Source of the DNA: a virus
Reading direction: 5' to 3' (one strand)
Virus record (IMG/VR): IMGVR_UViG_3300009155_000311
Coordinates: 1-21,636 of that record
DNA: 21,636 nucleotides
Shown: positions 1 through 6,693 of the stretch, in pieces
Numbering within the stretch: the stretch's first letter is position 1
How the letters are laid out: every line of letters begins with the position of its first letter
Notes under the pieces: model-generated
The model's input: only the letters and a program-made list of their open reading frames with translations
Told to the model about the DNA's origin: nothing
The model's database searches: none
Program-made: the position numbers and the translations under genes

Positions 1-293
1 ACGCAGAAGATCTACACGGCCAGGCCACATCCAGTGTTGCAGGTGCTGTTGACGAAGCTGAATATCAGGGTCGTAAGGTACAGTTGGGCAAGAAAATGGC
101 AGGTGATGTAAAGAAAAGCAAAGTGTATGTGAAAGGACCCAAGGGCAACGTGGTCAAGGTCAATTTTGGTGATCCCAACATGCGTATCAAAAAGTCAAAT
201 CCTGCACGTAGAAAAAGTTTTAGAGCTCGCCACAACTGCGACAATCCGGGACCGAGGTGGAAGGCTCGTTATTGGTCATGTAGGTCGTGGTAA
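1..293 (+). CDS. Conserved phage protein, C-terminal part (5' end outside window)
   Basis: The reading frame is open from the left edge (first full codon at base 3) to a TAA at 291-293, so only the last 96 codons are present. The TTG at 84 is merely an internal codon. The visible part is strongly basic (many Lys and Arg) and ends in an Arg/Cys/Trp-rich module of the form FRARHNCD-x(n)-KARYWSCRSW. I recall this type of C-terminus from small modules at the ends of phage-encoded proteins of unknown function, often among head genes. The pair of Cys residues plus His and Asp could bind a metal, but that is only inference. The next gene starts 15 bases after the stop and has its own ribosome site. 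No function can be assigned. Confidence 0.7.
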   Translation, partial: AEDLHGQATSSVAGAVDEAEYQGRKVQLGKKMAGDVKKSKVYVKGPKGNVVKVNFGDPNMRIKKSNPARRKSFRARHNCDNPGPRWKARYWSCRSW

Positions 294-308
294 TTTAAAG
301 GAACAAAA

Positions 309-599
309 ATGGCAAGTCAAGCAAACGTCTATCAAGGTGCACTTACCAATGCACAAATGTACACCGACAAGGTGTCTATTTCTTCTGGCAGTGGTGTTGT
401 GACCTACAATGTGAACATAGCCAATCTGACCACAGGGGCCATCACTTCTGACACAATCTACAGCAATGCTGTGGGTGTTGGTGTAGGCATGATTGTGGAA
501 ACTTATGTGGGTGTGGGCAACTTTTTGACCATCGTGGGAAACACTGCCTATACCCAGGAGTTGGGCACAAGATCATCGGCCAGAGCCGGCGTCAACTGA
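309..599 (+). CDS. Small unknown protein, likely structural
   Basis: A 96-residue protein whose ATG at 309 follows a clear AAAGGAA ribosome site at 297-303. It is rich in Gly, Val, Thr, Ser and Asn with little charge (stretches such as VGVGVGMIVETYVGVG). This suggests a compact beta-strand protein rather than an enzyme. No signal peptide or strong membrane segment stands out. Its TGA stop at 597-599 overlaps the ATG of the next gene by one base, so it is probably translated with it. Its position just before the terminase suggests a head or neck component such as a capsid decoration protein, but this is inferred only from context and composition. I do not recognise the family. Confidence 0.7.
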   Translation: MASQANVYQGALTNAQMYTDKVSISSGSGVVTYNVNIANLTTGAITSDTIYSNAVGVGVGMIVETYVGVGNFLTIVGNTAYTQELGTRSSARAGVN

Positions 600-982
600 T
601 GCGAGCAAAAGAATTTGTTTCTGTCAAGATAAACGAAACAGCAGATGCAAAGATTTCCCGCAGGCTGCAGGCAGCCACTCGCGGTTTGAACGTGTACAGT
701 GATGCAGAACGTCGTAACAATGACTATGTGATGAATCGTCTGGGTCAAGCAGTGGCCATGACAGATGGTACTTTTGTACCTGAACTTGATGCCAAGAGTT
801 GGATAGGCAAGGGCAAGAGTACTCATCCCTATACCGAAGAAGAACAAGCCATGTTGAAAATGGCCTACCGGGCCATTGGTGCCAAGCATACAGATCTCAA
901 CAACGGCGACATGGACAGCGAAGAAATGGCCGAAGTCAATCGAGTTAGTCCAGTGAAAAGTTTCAAAGGGTATCCCCGATGA
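599..982 (+). CDS. Unknown protein with MRA(K/R)EFV head tag and FKGYPR tail, paralogue 1
   Basis: A 127-residue protein. It begins MRAKEFVSVKINE and ends SPVKSFKGYPR. The next gene starts MRAREFVRRNLKEE and ends SPVTAFKGYPR, although their middle parts differ, so the two are paralogues or share terminal tags. The N-terminus resembles the capsid targeting sequence of T4 internal head proteins (MKTYQEFIAEA in established examples), which directs proteins into the prohead and is cut by the prohead protease. That comparison is my inference. The middle is hydrophilic and helical with many Ala, Asp and Glu. It overlaps both neighbours (1 base upstream; ATGA with the downstream gene at 979-982). 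It is not a recognisable small terminase, although it lies just before that position. Confidence 0.75.
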   Translation: MRAKEFVSVKINETADAKISRRLQAATRGLNVYSDAERRNNDYVMNRLGQAVAMTDGTFVPELDAKSWIGKGKSTHPYTEEEQAMLKMAYRAIGAKHTDLNNGDMDSEEMAEVNRVSPVKSFKGYPR

Positions 983-1395
983 GAGCTAGAGAATTTGTCC
1001 GTAGAAATTTAAAGGAAGAAACTGTTCTCCCTCCTGAGCAGGCAGATCCCATGCGTTATACTTACATTATACCAGGACTCAGTGCTGCTGACCCTTACAA
1101 GAACTATCGCTTTGGCGTGGCCATGGCACGTGCCAGATCAGATTATGCTGATTCCACCAGTGAGCAGAACAAAAGTATTGATCCTTACAAAAAAGCCTGG
1201 TCAGCAGAAACAGTGTTTGGCGAACACGGTGTTGTGGCCGGAATGACACCAGCTATCGCTCAAGTGATTGACACAGCCCTGGCAATGACTGGAACACCAG
1301 GCGGCAAAAAATTAGTTAGCACACCTGACAGTCGAGAGCCTGCTTTTGTAGATACAAAAAGTCCCGTAACAGCATTCAAAGGCTACCCACGGTAG
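979..1395 (+). CDS. Unknown protein with MRA(K/R)EFV head tag and FKGYPR tail, paralogue 2
   Basis: A 138-residue protein starting at the ATG inside the ATGA overlap with the preceding gene, so translation is probably coupled. It shares the N-terminal motif MRAREFV and the C-terminal SPVTAFKGYPR with that gene. The middle (residues about 20-125) is different and contains YKNYRFGVAMARARSDYAD, a likely helix. In T4 the gene just upstream of the large terminase is the small terminase gp16, so this is a positional candidate. However, no helix-turn-helix or other gp16 feature is visible, and the shared tags suggest an internal head protein instead. It stops at TAG 1393-1395, directly followed by a TATAAT-like box. 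Confidence 0.75.
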   Translation: MRAREFVRRNLKEETVLPPEQADPMRYTYIIPGLSAADPYKNYRFGVAMARARSDYADSTSEQNKSIDPYKKAWSAETVFGEHGVVAGMTPAIAQVIDTALAMTGTPGGKKLVSTPDSREPAFVDTKSPVTAFKGYPR

Positions 1396-1401
1396 TATAA
1401 T
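1396..1401 (+). promoter_or_regulatory. Possible -10 box upstream of terminase gene
   Basis: A perfect TATAAT at 1396-1401 follows the TAG stop immediately, 36 bases before the terminase ATG at 1438. A -35 element is poor: TTCAAA at 1375-1380 lies only 15 bases upstream. The box sits in a small inverted repeat, GTAGT (1392-1396) and ACTAC (1403-1407). The same nine bases TAGTATAAT recur at the end of the first radical SAM gene. This is a candidate promoter only. Confidence 0.3.
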
Positions 1402-1437
1402 AACTACATATATTAGTGATCCAGGCTAAGTAATTGC

Positions 1438-2985
1438 ATGGTTAAAACAGAAACAGCTCTAGTCAAGACTCCCTACAGCAAGATCACCTACACACAGCAA
1501 CAGATTGACGAGTTTGTTGCCTGTGCTGATCCTGTGACCGGTCCGCAGTACTTTTTAGACAACTTCTTCTACATACAGCATCCTACCCGCGGACGCATGC
1601 TGTATCATCCGTTTGATTATCAAAAACGTCTGATTGACGTATACCATAACTATCGCTACAGCATAAGCATGATGCCCAGACAGACTGGAAAATCGACCAC
1701 AGCGGCTGGTTACCTGTTGTGGTATGCCATGTTTGTGCCAGATTCAACAATTCTGGTGGCAGCACACAAGTACACAGGCTCACAGGAAATCATGCAGCGT
1801 GTTCGCTATGCTTATGAATCAGTGCCAGATCATATCAGAGCCGGTGCCACCAACTACAACAAGGGCTCAATAGAATTTGATAATGGAAGTCGCATAGTTT
1901 CGGCAACCACAACTGAAAACACCGGTCGAGGCATGAGTATCTCGCTCTTGTACGCAGACGAATTTGCGTTCGTTCGGCCCACCATTGCCACAGAATTCTG
2001 GACCAGTATTAGCCCCACACTTGCCACTGGTGGTAAAGCCATTATTACATCAACGCCCAACAGTGACGAAGATCAGTTTGCGTTACTGTGGAAAGGTGCC
2101 AACCGGTGCGAAGATGAATACGGCAATCCTACACAGGTGGGACAAAACGGGTTCAAGGCATATCGCAGCTTTTGGAACGAACATCCAGACCGGGACAATG
2201 CTTGGGCACAACAGCAACGAGCAGCCTTGGGTGTAGATCGCTTCCGTAGAGAAATGGACTGCGAATTCCTTATAGCCGATGAGACTCTCATTGCTCCGGC
2301 CAAGTTGATTGACCTAGCAGGTCAGGAACCCCTGTATAAAACTGGCGAAGTACGCTGGTATAAAAAGCCTCAGTCGGGCAGGATATATGTGGTAGGGCTT
2401 GATCCCAGTCTGGGTACCGGTGGTGATCCTGCTGCTATACAGGTGTTCGAAGCCAACACAACACAACAGGTGGCTGAATGGCGTCACAACAGAACTGATA
2501 TCCCAACCCAAATTCGAATCATGGCTGACATTATTCGTCACGTAAATGATGTAGTCCGAGACCCTAAAAGCATTTACTACAGTGTAGAAAACAACAGCAT
2601 AGGCGAAGCTGCCTTGATCAGCATTACAGAATACGGCGAAGAAAACATACAGGGCTATTTCCTCAGCGAAAGCGGCAAGACTCGCAAGGGATTCAACACA
2701 TCAAACAAACCCAAACTGGCAGCATGTGCCAAGTTCAAACACCTGGTTGAAAGTCGCAGAATGACAATCAGCAGTGCCAGTCTAATATCAGAAATGAAAA
2801 ACTTTGTAGCACACGGTGTCAGCTATGCTGCCAAACCAGGTGAAACAGATGACTTGATCATGGCCACCTTGTTGGTGGTACGCATGCTGCAGGTGTTGCA
2901 GAGCTATCACGGCGAGCTTGACACACAGATGCGTGATCACCAGGACAGCATCATACCACCTCTTCCGTTCGTTATGACTATGTAA
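1438..2985 (+). CDS. 17: Terminase large subunit (DNA-packaging ATPase/nuclease, T4 gp17 type)
   Basis: This is the motor and headful nuclease that pumps DNA into the prohead. The 515-residue protein shows the full two-domain order. The ATPase domain has an adenine-side YQKRL (61-65), Walker A PRQTGKST (80-87), Walker B LLYADEF with catalytic Asp174-Glu175, and the coupling motif TSTP (204-207). The C-terminal RNase-H-like nuclease domain has acidic residues Asp322 (GLDPSLGTGGD), Glu384 (VENN) and Asp471-Asp472 (ETDDLIM). These match the spacing known for T4 gp17, which is somewhat longer (about 610 residues). The protein therefore looks complete and active. The ATG at 1438 has only a weak ribosome site. 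A TATAAT box lies 36 bases upstream. A 465-residue unknown follows after 9 bases. Confidence 0.97.
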   Translation: MVKTETALVKTPYSKITYTQQQIDEFVACADPVTGPQYFLDNFFYIQHPTRGRMLYHPFDYQKRLIDVYHNYRYSISMMPRQTGKSTTAAGYLLWYAMFVPDSTILVAAHKYTGSQEIMQRVRYAYESVPDHIRAGATNYNKGSIEFDNGSRIVSATTTENTGRGMSISLLYADEFAFVRPTIATEFWTSISPTLATGGKAIITSTPNSDEDQFALLWKGANRCEDEYGNPTQVGQNGFKAYRSFWNEHPDRDNAWAQQQRAALGVDRFRREMDCEFLIADETLIAPAKLIDLAGQEPLYKTGEVRWYKKPQSGRIYVVGLDPSLGTGGDPAAIQVFEANTTQQVAEWRHNRTDIPTQIRIMADIIRHVNDVVRDPKSIYYSVENNSIGEAALISITEYGEENIQGYFLSESGKTRKGFNTSNKPKLAACAKFKHLVESRRMTISSASLISEMKNFVAHGVSYAAKPGETDDLIMATLLVVRMLQVLQSYHGELDTQMRDHQDSIIPPLPFVMTM

Positions 2986-2993
2986 TATAAATA
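2986..2993 (+). promoter_or_regulatory. T4-late-promoter-like octamer TATAAATA
   Basis: An exact match to the T4 late promoter consensus TATAAATA starts immediately after the terminase stop codon (TAA 2983-2985). Late promoters of T4 relatives need only this element, recognised by gp55 with the gp45 clamp. It ends one base before the ATG at 2995. A transcript begun in the usual place would lack that ATG or be leaderless, so either a downstream start is used or the match is fortuitous. Confidence 0.45.
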
Positions 2994-2994
2994 C

Positions 2995-4392
2995 ATGATG
3001 GAAAACACCGCACAAAACCAACTATACGATCTGTTAGTGACCAGAGATTTTGACCCTGAAATGAAAGATGCTCAGGGTAAAGATGTGTCAGATCCTGCAG
3101 AAGCAGACATGTTTACCTTTGATTGGAAAACACCCAACAAAAACTACGGCACAGTGGTAATCTTGATTGGTCAAGACAGAAATGTCAAGATATTTTTTGG
3201 TGATAATCTGGGCCGCACCATGGAAAGAGAAGACAAAAGTTCCTGGTATGATTTCCTCAATCATCTCAAACAGTTTAGTGTACGCAACAACTTGATGAAT
3301 TTTGAAATAGAAAATATCAATCGATTAAAGTACAACATGCAGGGTATGGCTGCTATCCGGGAAGGCCTGTTTGAAGGCTACTACGGTACCCGAAAGGTCA
3401 GCTACAGCGATCAACCCAAACAGACACGTCTGGTGATCAAACACAATCGTACCTTGGGCGAAGATGACGCACGTTTTCGTTATGTAGAAAACCTGTATGT
3501 GGAAACCAGTGATGATCAACGATTTAGATTGCCATTTACAAACCTGATTGGCGGCCGTGCCATGGCTCGCCATGTGAGTGAAGGCGGCACTCCCTATGAC
3601 ACATTTGGCCAGCACATCAGTGAAATAGTGAAAGAAATGAATATCTTGAATAAGTTTGTGCGTGCCAGCAAAACCAAACAGTTCGATACAGCAGCAGCAG
3701 ACTTGGCCGAAACAGCAGTGCGTCATTATCAAGATCTCAAGGCCAAGGCCAAACGCATGATCAGTCAGCGTGGATATCTGGAAGAACTCCAGGCCTTTGA
3801 TCCTGCTGAAATCACAGATTCGGATGCCCTGGCAGAAGACATTCGCAACATGTTTATTGAACAGAGTCTGGATGCCAGAATTGAAGCTGCCATTCCTGTG
3901 TTGGCTCGATTGTCCAGACCAAGAGACAAAGACATGCAAGAAATTACAGAATTTGAATCTTGGGCTGAATCTGTAACCGAAGGCACCTGGGCCATTCCGG
4001 ACACAGCACAAACCAAAAAACAATTGCAACAGCTGATGGCAAAAGAATTGCCAGTGGGTCCGGACGCAACAAACGCCACTGAACAGTTGTATGATGTGCT
4101 GGGAGATGATGAACTGTATGACCAGTTGATTGACTTGTCTACTCAGGATCCAGACGCAGATGCCAGACCCTTGATCCAGGCCAGACTGGCAGAATTGGGA
4201 ATCACAATTGAAATGCCAGCTGAACCTGTGCTGGCTCCGGCTGCTGCTGAGCCACCTGGTGCACAAACTCCTCCACCAGAACCTGTACAGGCCGAAAACC
4301 TAGATGTGGATGGAGTCATGATGACCAAGCCCAGTAACATGAGTTCTGAAAGCGTCGAACGCATTTTGCGATTGGCACAATTGATAAAATAA
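2995..4392 (+). CDS. Conserved phage protein of unknown function, 465 residues, Pro/Ala-rich hinge near C-terminus
   Basis: The protein starts at ATG 2995 or 2998 (tandem Met) with no visible ribosome site, nine bases after the terminase. Three regions are visible. The N-terminal half (about 1-200) is mixed alpha/beta and includes VKIFFGDNLGRTM and, around 145-165, VIKHNRTLGEDDARFRYVENLYVE, followed by LPFTNLIGGRAMARHV. A long helical region (about 200-400) is rich in Ala, Lys and Glu. A Pro/Ala-rich linker (about 408-432, with PPP and PAAAEPP) leads to a short C-terminal helix ending VERILRLAQLIK. I recall similar unannotated proteins in marine T4-like phages but know no function. A linker followed by a terminal helix suggests a scaffold, tethering or core protein. 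The opposite strand has a long open frame here that I regard as a shadow. Confidence 0.85.
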   Translation: MMENTAQNQLYDLLVTRDFDPEMKDAQGKDVSDPAEADMFTFDWKTPNKNYGTVVILIGQDRNVKIFFGDNLGRTMEREDKSSWYDFLNHLKQFSVRNNLMNFEIENINRLKYNMQGMAAIREGLFEGYYGTRKVSYSDQPKQTRLVIKHNRTLGEDDARFRYVENLYVETSDDQRFRLPFTNLIGGRAMARHVSEGGTPYDTFGQHISEIVKEMNILNKFVRASKTKQFDTAAADLAETAVRHYQDLKAKAKRMISQRGYLEELQAFDPAEITDSDALAEDIRNMFIEQSLDARIEAAIPVLARLSRPRDKDMQEITEFESWAESVTEGTWAIPDTAQTKKQLQQLMAKELPVGPDATNATEQLYDVLGDDELYDQLIDLSTQDPDADARPLIQARLAELGITIEMPAEPVLAPAAAEPPGAQTPPPEPVQAENLDVDGVMMTKPSNMSSESVERILRLAQLIK

Positions 4393-4397
4393 ATTAG

Positions 4398-4490
4398 CCT
4401 TTTAAGTTGCAATGATAAATACTTTCACGTATAATCAGTGTTGTTATACGTTTGTATATACATCTTAAATCAACTTAAAAAGGCAACTTA
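4398..4490 (+). promoter_or_regulatory. gp32 leader: nested inverted repeats reaching the ribosome site
   Basis: The 100-base gap before the gp32 gene holds two inverted repeats. The outer one pairs CCTTTTAAGTTG (4398-4409) with CAACTTAAAAAGG (4471-4483), with one bulged base. Its right arm contains the AAAAAGG ribosome site. The left arm's TAAGTTGC (4403-4410) could instead pair with GCAACTTA (4483-4490), since CAACTTA occurs twice (4471-4477, 4484-4490). The inner repeat is ACGTATAA (4427-4434) and TTATACGT (4444-4451), a perfect 8-base match with a 9-base spacer overlapping the -10 box. T4 gp32 represses its own translation through leader structure, so autoregulation here is plausible but unproven. 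Confidence 0.5.
4407..4435 (+). promoter_or_regulatory. Sigma70-type promoter for gp32, with overlapping late-like octamer
   Basis: TTGCAA (4407-4412) and a perfect TATAAT (4430-4435) are separated by exactly 17 bases, the ideal spacing. Transcription would start near 4442, leaving a leader of about 50 bases before the gp32 ATG. A GATAAATA octamer (4414-4421), similar to T4 late promoters and followed by C as at 2986-2994, lies between the two boxes. The gene may therefore have both an early/host-type and a late start. Confidence 0.6.
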
Positions 4491-4492
4491 TC

Positions 4493-5470
4493 ATGGCATC
4501 ATTAGCAGACATCAGAGCAAGACTACAGGCAGCAGATTCAAACAAGGGTGGTCAATCCACAGGCGGTGGCGATAATGCAATTTATCCTCACTGGAACATG
4601 GAAGAAGGTGCATCAGCACTGTTACGTTTCCTTCCAGACGCAAACAACAAAAACACATTTTTCTGGGTTGAACGAGCAATGATTCGTTTGCCCTTCAACG
4701 GCGTCAAAGGTGAGATGGACACCAAACAAGTGCAAGTGCAAGTACCTTGCGTAGAGATGTGGGGCGAAGCTTGTCCTATTTTGGCAGAAGTGCGTACCTG
4801 GTTCAAGGACAAGAGTCTGGAAGACATGGGTCGCAAGTACTGGAAGAAACGCAGCTACGTGTTTCAAGGCTTTGTTCGCGAAAATCCAATCTCTGAGGAC
4901 AAGACACCAGAAAACCCAATCCGACGCTTTATTATTGGTCCACAGATCTTTGCCACCATCAAGTCAGCCTTGATGGATCCTGAACTTGAGGAATTGCCAA
5001 CAGACATGTTGCGTGGTCTGGACTTCCGCATTGCTAAAACCAGCAAGGGTGGATATGCTGACTACAACACATCAAAGTGGTCACGCAAAGAAACAGCACT
5101 GACCGAAGCTGAACAGTCGGCTGTTGATAAACACGGCCTGTTTGATCTTTCAACATTTATGCCTAAAAAGCCAACAGACGTTGAGCTCCGTGTCATGAAA
5201 GAAATGTTCGAAGCGTCGGTTGATGGTCAACCATATGACACAGAGCGTCGGGGTCAGTATTTCCGTCCAGCCGGCGTACAAGCACCTGCAGGATCGTCGG
5301 CACCGGCTGCATCTACGCAGGCAGCCAAGCCAGCACCAGCAGCAGATGACAACGTTCCATTTGACGCAGACGAACCAGCGGCAGCAGCCGTTCCTGTAGC
5401 AGAAAACAAACCTGCTGCAATGAATGCCGAAGATATTTTGGCAAAGATTCGCGCACGTCAAAACAAGTAA
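4493..5470 (+). CDS. 32: Single-stranded DNA-binding protein, T4 gp32 type
   Basis: This protein coats single-stranded DNA in phage replication and recombination and works with UvsX and UvsY. It has 325 residues. The basic N-terminal helix LADIRARLQ (4-12) occupies the place of the T4 cooperativity (LAST) region. The core OB-fold region follows from WNMEEGASALLRFLP (34-48), through the cysteine segment PCVEMWGEACPIL (85-97), to GRKYWKKRSYVFQGFV. T4 gp32 binds zinc with one His and three Cys. Only Cys86 and Cys94 remain here and the expected third Cys of the CPxC pair is missing, so zinc binding is doubtful. An Ala/Pro-rich linker (about 252-310) ends in NAEDILAKIRARQNK, a basic helix resembling the N-terminus, not the T4 acidic tail. 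It has its own promoter and ends before a terminator hairpin. Confidence 0.9.
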   Translation: MASLADIRARLQAADSNKGGQSTGGGDNAIYPHWNMEEGASALLRFLPDANNKNTFFWVERAMIRLPFNGVKGEMDTKQVQVQVPCVEMWGEACPILAEVRTWFKDKSLEDMGRKYWKKRSYVFQGFVRENPISEDKTPENPIRRFIIGPQIFATIKSALMDPELEELPTDMLRGLDFRIAKTSKGGYADYNTSKWSRKETALTEAEQSAVDKHGLFDLSTFMPKKPTDVELRVMKEMFEASVDGQPYDTERRGQYFRPAGVQAPAGSSAPAASTQAAKPAPAADDNVPFDADEPAAAAVPVAENKPAAMNAEDILAKIRARQNK

Positions 5471-5482
5471 TACTAAGTAGTC

Positions 5483-5512
5483 TTGGGTACTGAAGTCTTC
5501 AGTACCCAATTT
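5483..5512 (+). terminator. Rho-independent terminator after gp32
   Basis: TTGGGTACTGAAG (5483-5495) and CTTCAGTACCCAA (5497-5509) are exact reverse complements around one base, in practice an 11-pair stem with a 5-base loop. It begins 12 bases after the gp32 stop. The following T run is short (TTT, then AACC), so termination may be partial, which would allow some read-through to the next gene. Confidence 0.75.
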
Positions 5513-5535
5513 AACCGTAACATTCCACACATCAC

Positions 5536-6693
5536 ATGTATTCAGTTTATCAGCACTGGGATCCTCTACAAGTTTGCTTAGTAGGCAAAACTTATCCTCC
5601 TGAATTTTATTCATGGATCAAGGATTCATCAACACGACAAAAATTTGAAAAACTAGCTGAGGAAACCGAAGAAGATTATCAAGGGCTTATTCAATTATTA
5701 GAAGGAAAATTTAATGTAAAAATAATGCGTCCTGAATTTCCAGAAGATTTAAATGATCTTTATATTGGCAACAAATGGGTACAACCGCCAACTGCTCCTA
5801 GAGATTATTTTTTAATGATCCAAGATAAATTCTGGATTCCTAAAATTCCTAATGCTAGTCATGCTTGGTCAGTATTTTATCGACAAAATAAATTATCTTG
5901 GTGGAATGATTTTGTTCGTCCAGATGATTTTTATTCTGCCATGCCTGAATTTGCAGACGACATTAGAACTAAGTTTTCAAAGTTCAAGAAAAACGATCAG
6001 CAACATTTGGATGCCAAACTAAAATTTTATGAACATGTGTACACCGATGTACACTCAAATGGTAATGAAATTGTTTATACTGACTTAGATTTTATCAACG
6101 GTTGTTTTGTTAGTCGCATTGGTAATGACTTATATTTTGCTACACAGACATACCACGACGATAAACAAGGAATTTTAAATCAAGTTAATCAACTATTTCC
6201 TACTACAAATAATCGAATAGTTAATTCTGGTGGACACGGTGATGCAGTATATTGCCCAGTAACACCGGGATTAATTATTAGTTTGAATGATGTTCCCACT
6301 TACGCAGATACTTTTCCGGGATGGGAAGTTGTATATTTGCCGCCCAGTAACTACGAACACATGAGAGAGTTTGAGTGGAGCATGAAACGCAACAAAGGAC
6401 GTTGGTTCATGCCCGGTTTTGAACAAGACAATAATCTGATCAACATGGTAGATCATTACTTCGACGAATGGGTTGGCCAGGTGTCAGAGACAGTATTTGA
6501 TGTTAATATTCTTATTGTTGATCCTAAAAATATTGTTGTAAGTGCGCACAATGACTTGGTCGAAGCTGCATGTGCAAGACACGGCATTGAAGTACATATA
6601 GTACCATTTAGACACAAATACTTTTGGGATTGTGGCATACATTGTGTTACAAATGATATTTCAAGACTCGGACAGATGGGAAACTTTTTTTAA
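5536..6693 (+). CDS. Amidinotransferase-family protein (glycine amidinotransferase-like, pentein fold)
   Basis: It probably transfers an amidino group from arginine to an amine, or hydrolyses a guanidino compound. The 385-residue length is close to human glycine amidinotransferase (about 420). The N-terminus (WDPLQVCLVGKTYPP, 8-22) has the usual opening of the family. The catalytic triad is traceable by comparison with the human enzyme (Asp254, His303, Cys407): Asp185 in TDLDFING, His234 in GGHGDAVY followed by PVTPGLIISLND, and Cys370 in CGIHCVTNDISR. All are present, so activity is likely; the acceptor is unknown. The gene lies 23 bases after the gp32 terminator, with no ribosome site and little room for a promoter. 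Its stop overlaps the next start (TAATG). Its DNA is clearly richer in A and T than gp32 or uvsX, suggesting recent acquisition. Confidence 0.85.
   Translation: MYSVYQHWDPLQVCLVGKTYPPEFYSWIKDSSTRQKFEKLAEETEEDYQGLIQLLEGKFNVKIMRPEFPEDLNDLYIGNKWVQPPTAPRDYFLMIQDKFWIPKIPNASHAWSVFYRQNKLSWWNDFVRPDDFYSAMPEFADDIRTKFSKFKKNDQQHLDAKLKFYEHVYTDVHSNGNEIVYTDLDFINGCFVSRIGNDLYFATQTYHDDKQGILNQVNQLFPTTNNRIVNSGGHGDAVYCPVTPGLIISLNDVPTYADTFPGWEVVYLPPSNYEHMREFEWSMKRNKGRWFMPGFEQDNNLINMVDHYFDEWVGQVSETVFDVNILIVDPKNIVVSAHNDLVEAACARHGIEVHIVPFRHKYFWDCGIHCVTNDISRLGQMGNFF

Noticed and set aside
548-889. Minus-strand open frame of 113 codons
   Set aside because: It overlaps two plus-strand genes with good starts and coupled overlaps, and its product is Cys/His-rich without recognisable structure.
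979-1395. Small terminase (gp16) call
   Set aside because: Position fits, but there is no helix-turn-helix or other family feature, and its ends match its neighbour rather than a terminase.
3325-4266. Long open frame (313 codons) on the minus strand
   Set aside because: It lies opposite a well-supported conserved 465-residue gene. Its translation is unusually rich in Cys, Phe and His with no domain, as expected for a codon-bias shadow.
5150-5614. Minus-strand frame of 154 codons across the gp32 terminator
   Set aside because: Its protein is rich in Cys, Arg and Trp from antisense Ala/Pro codons, and it would read through a strong hairpin. It has no ribosome site.
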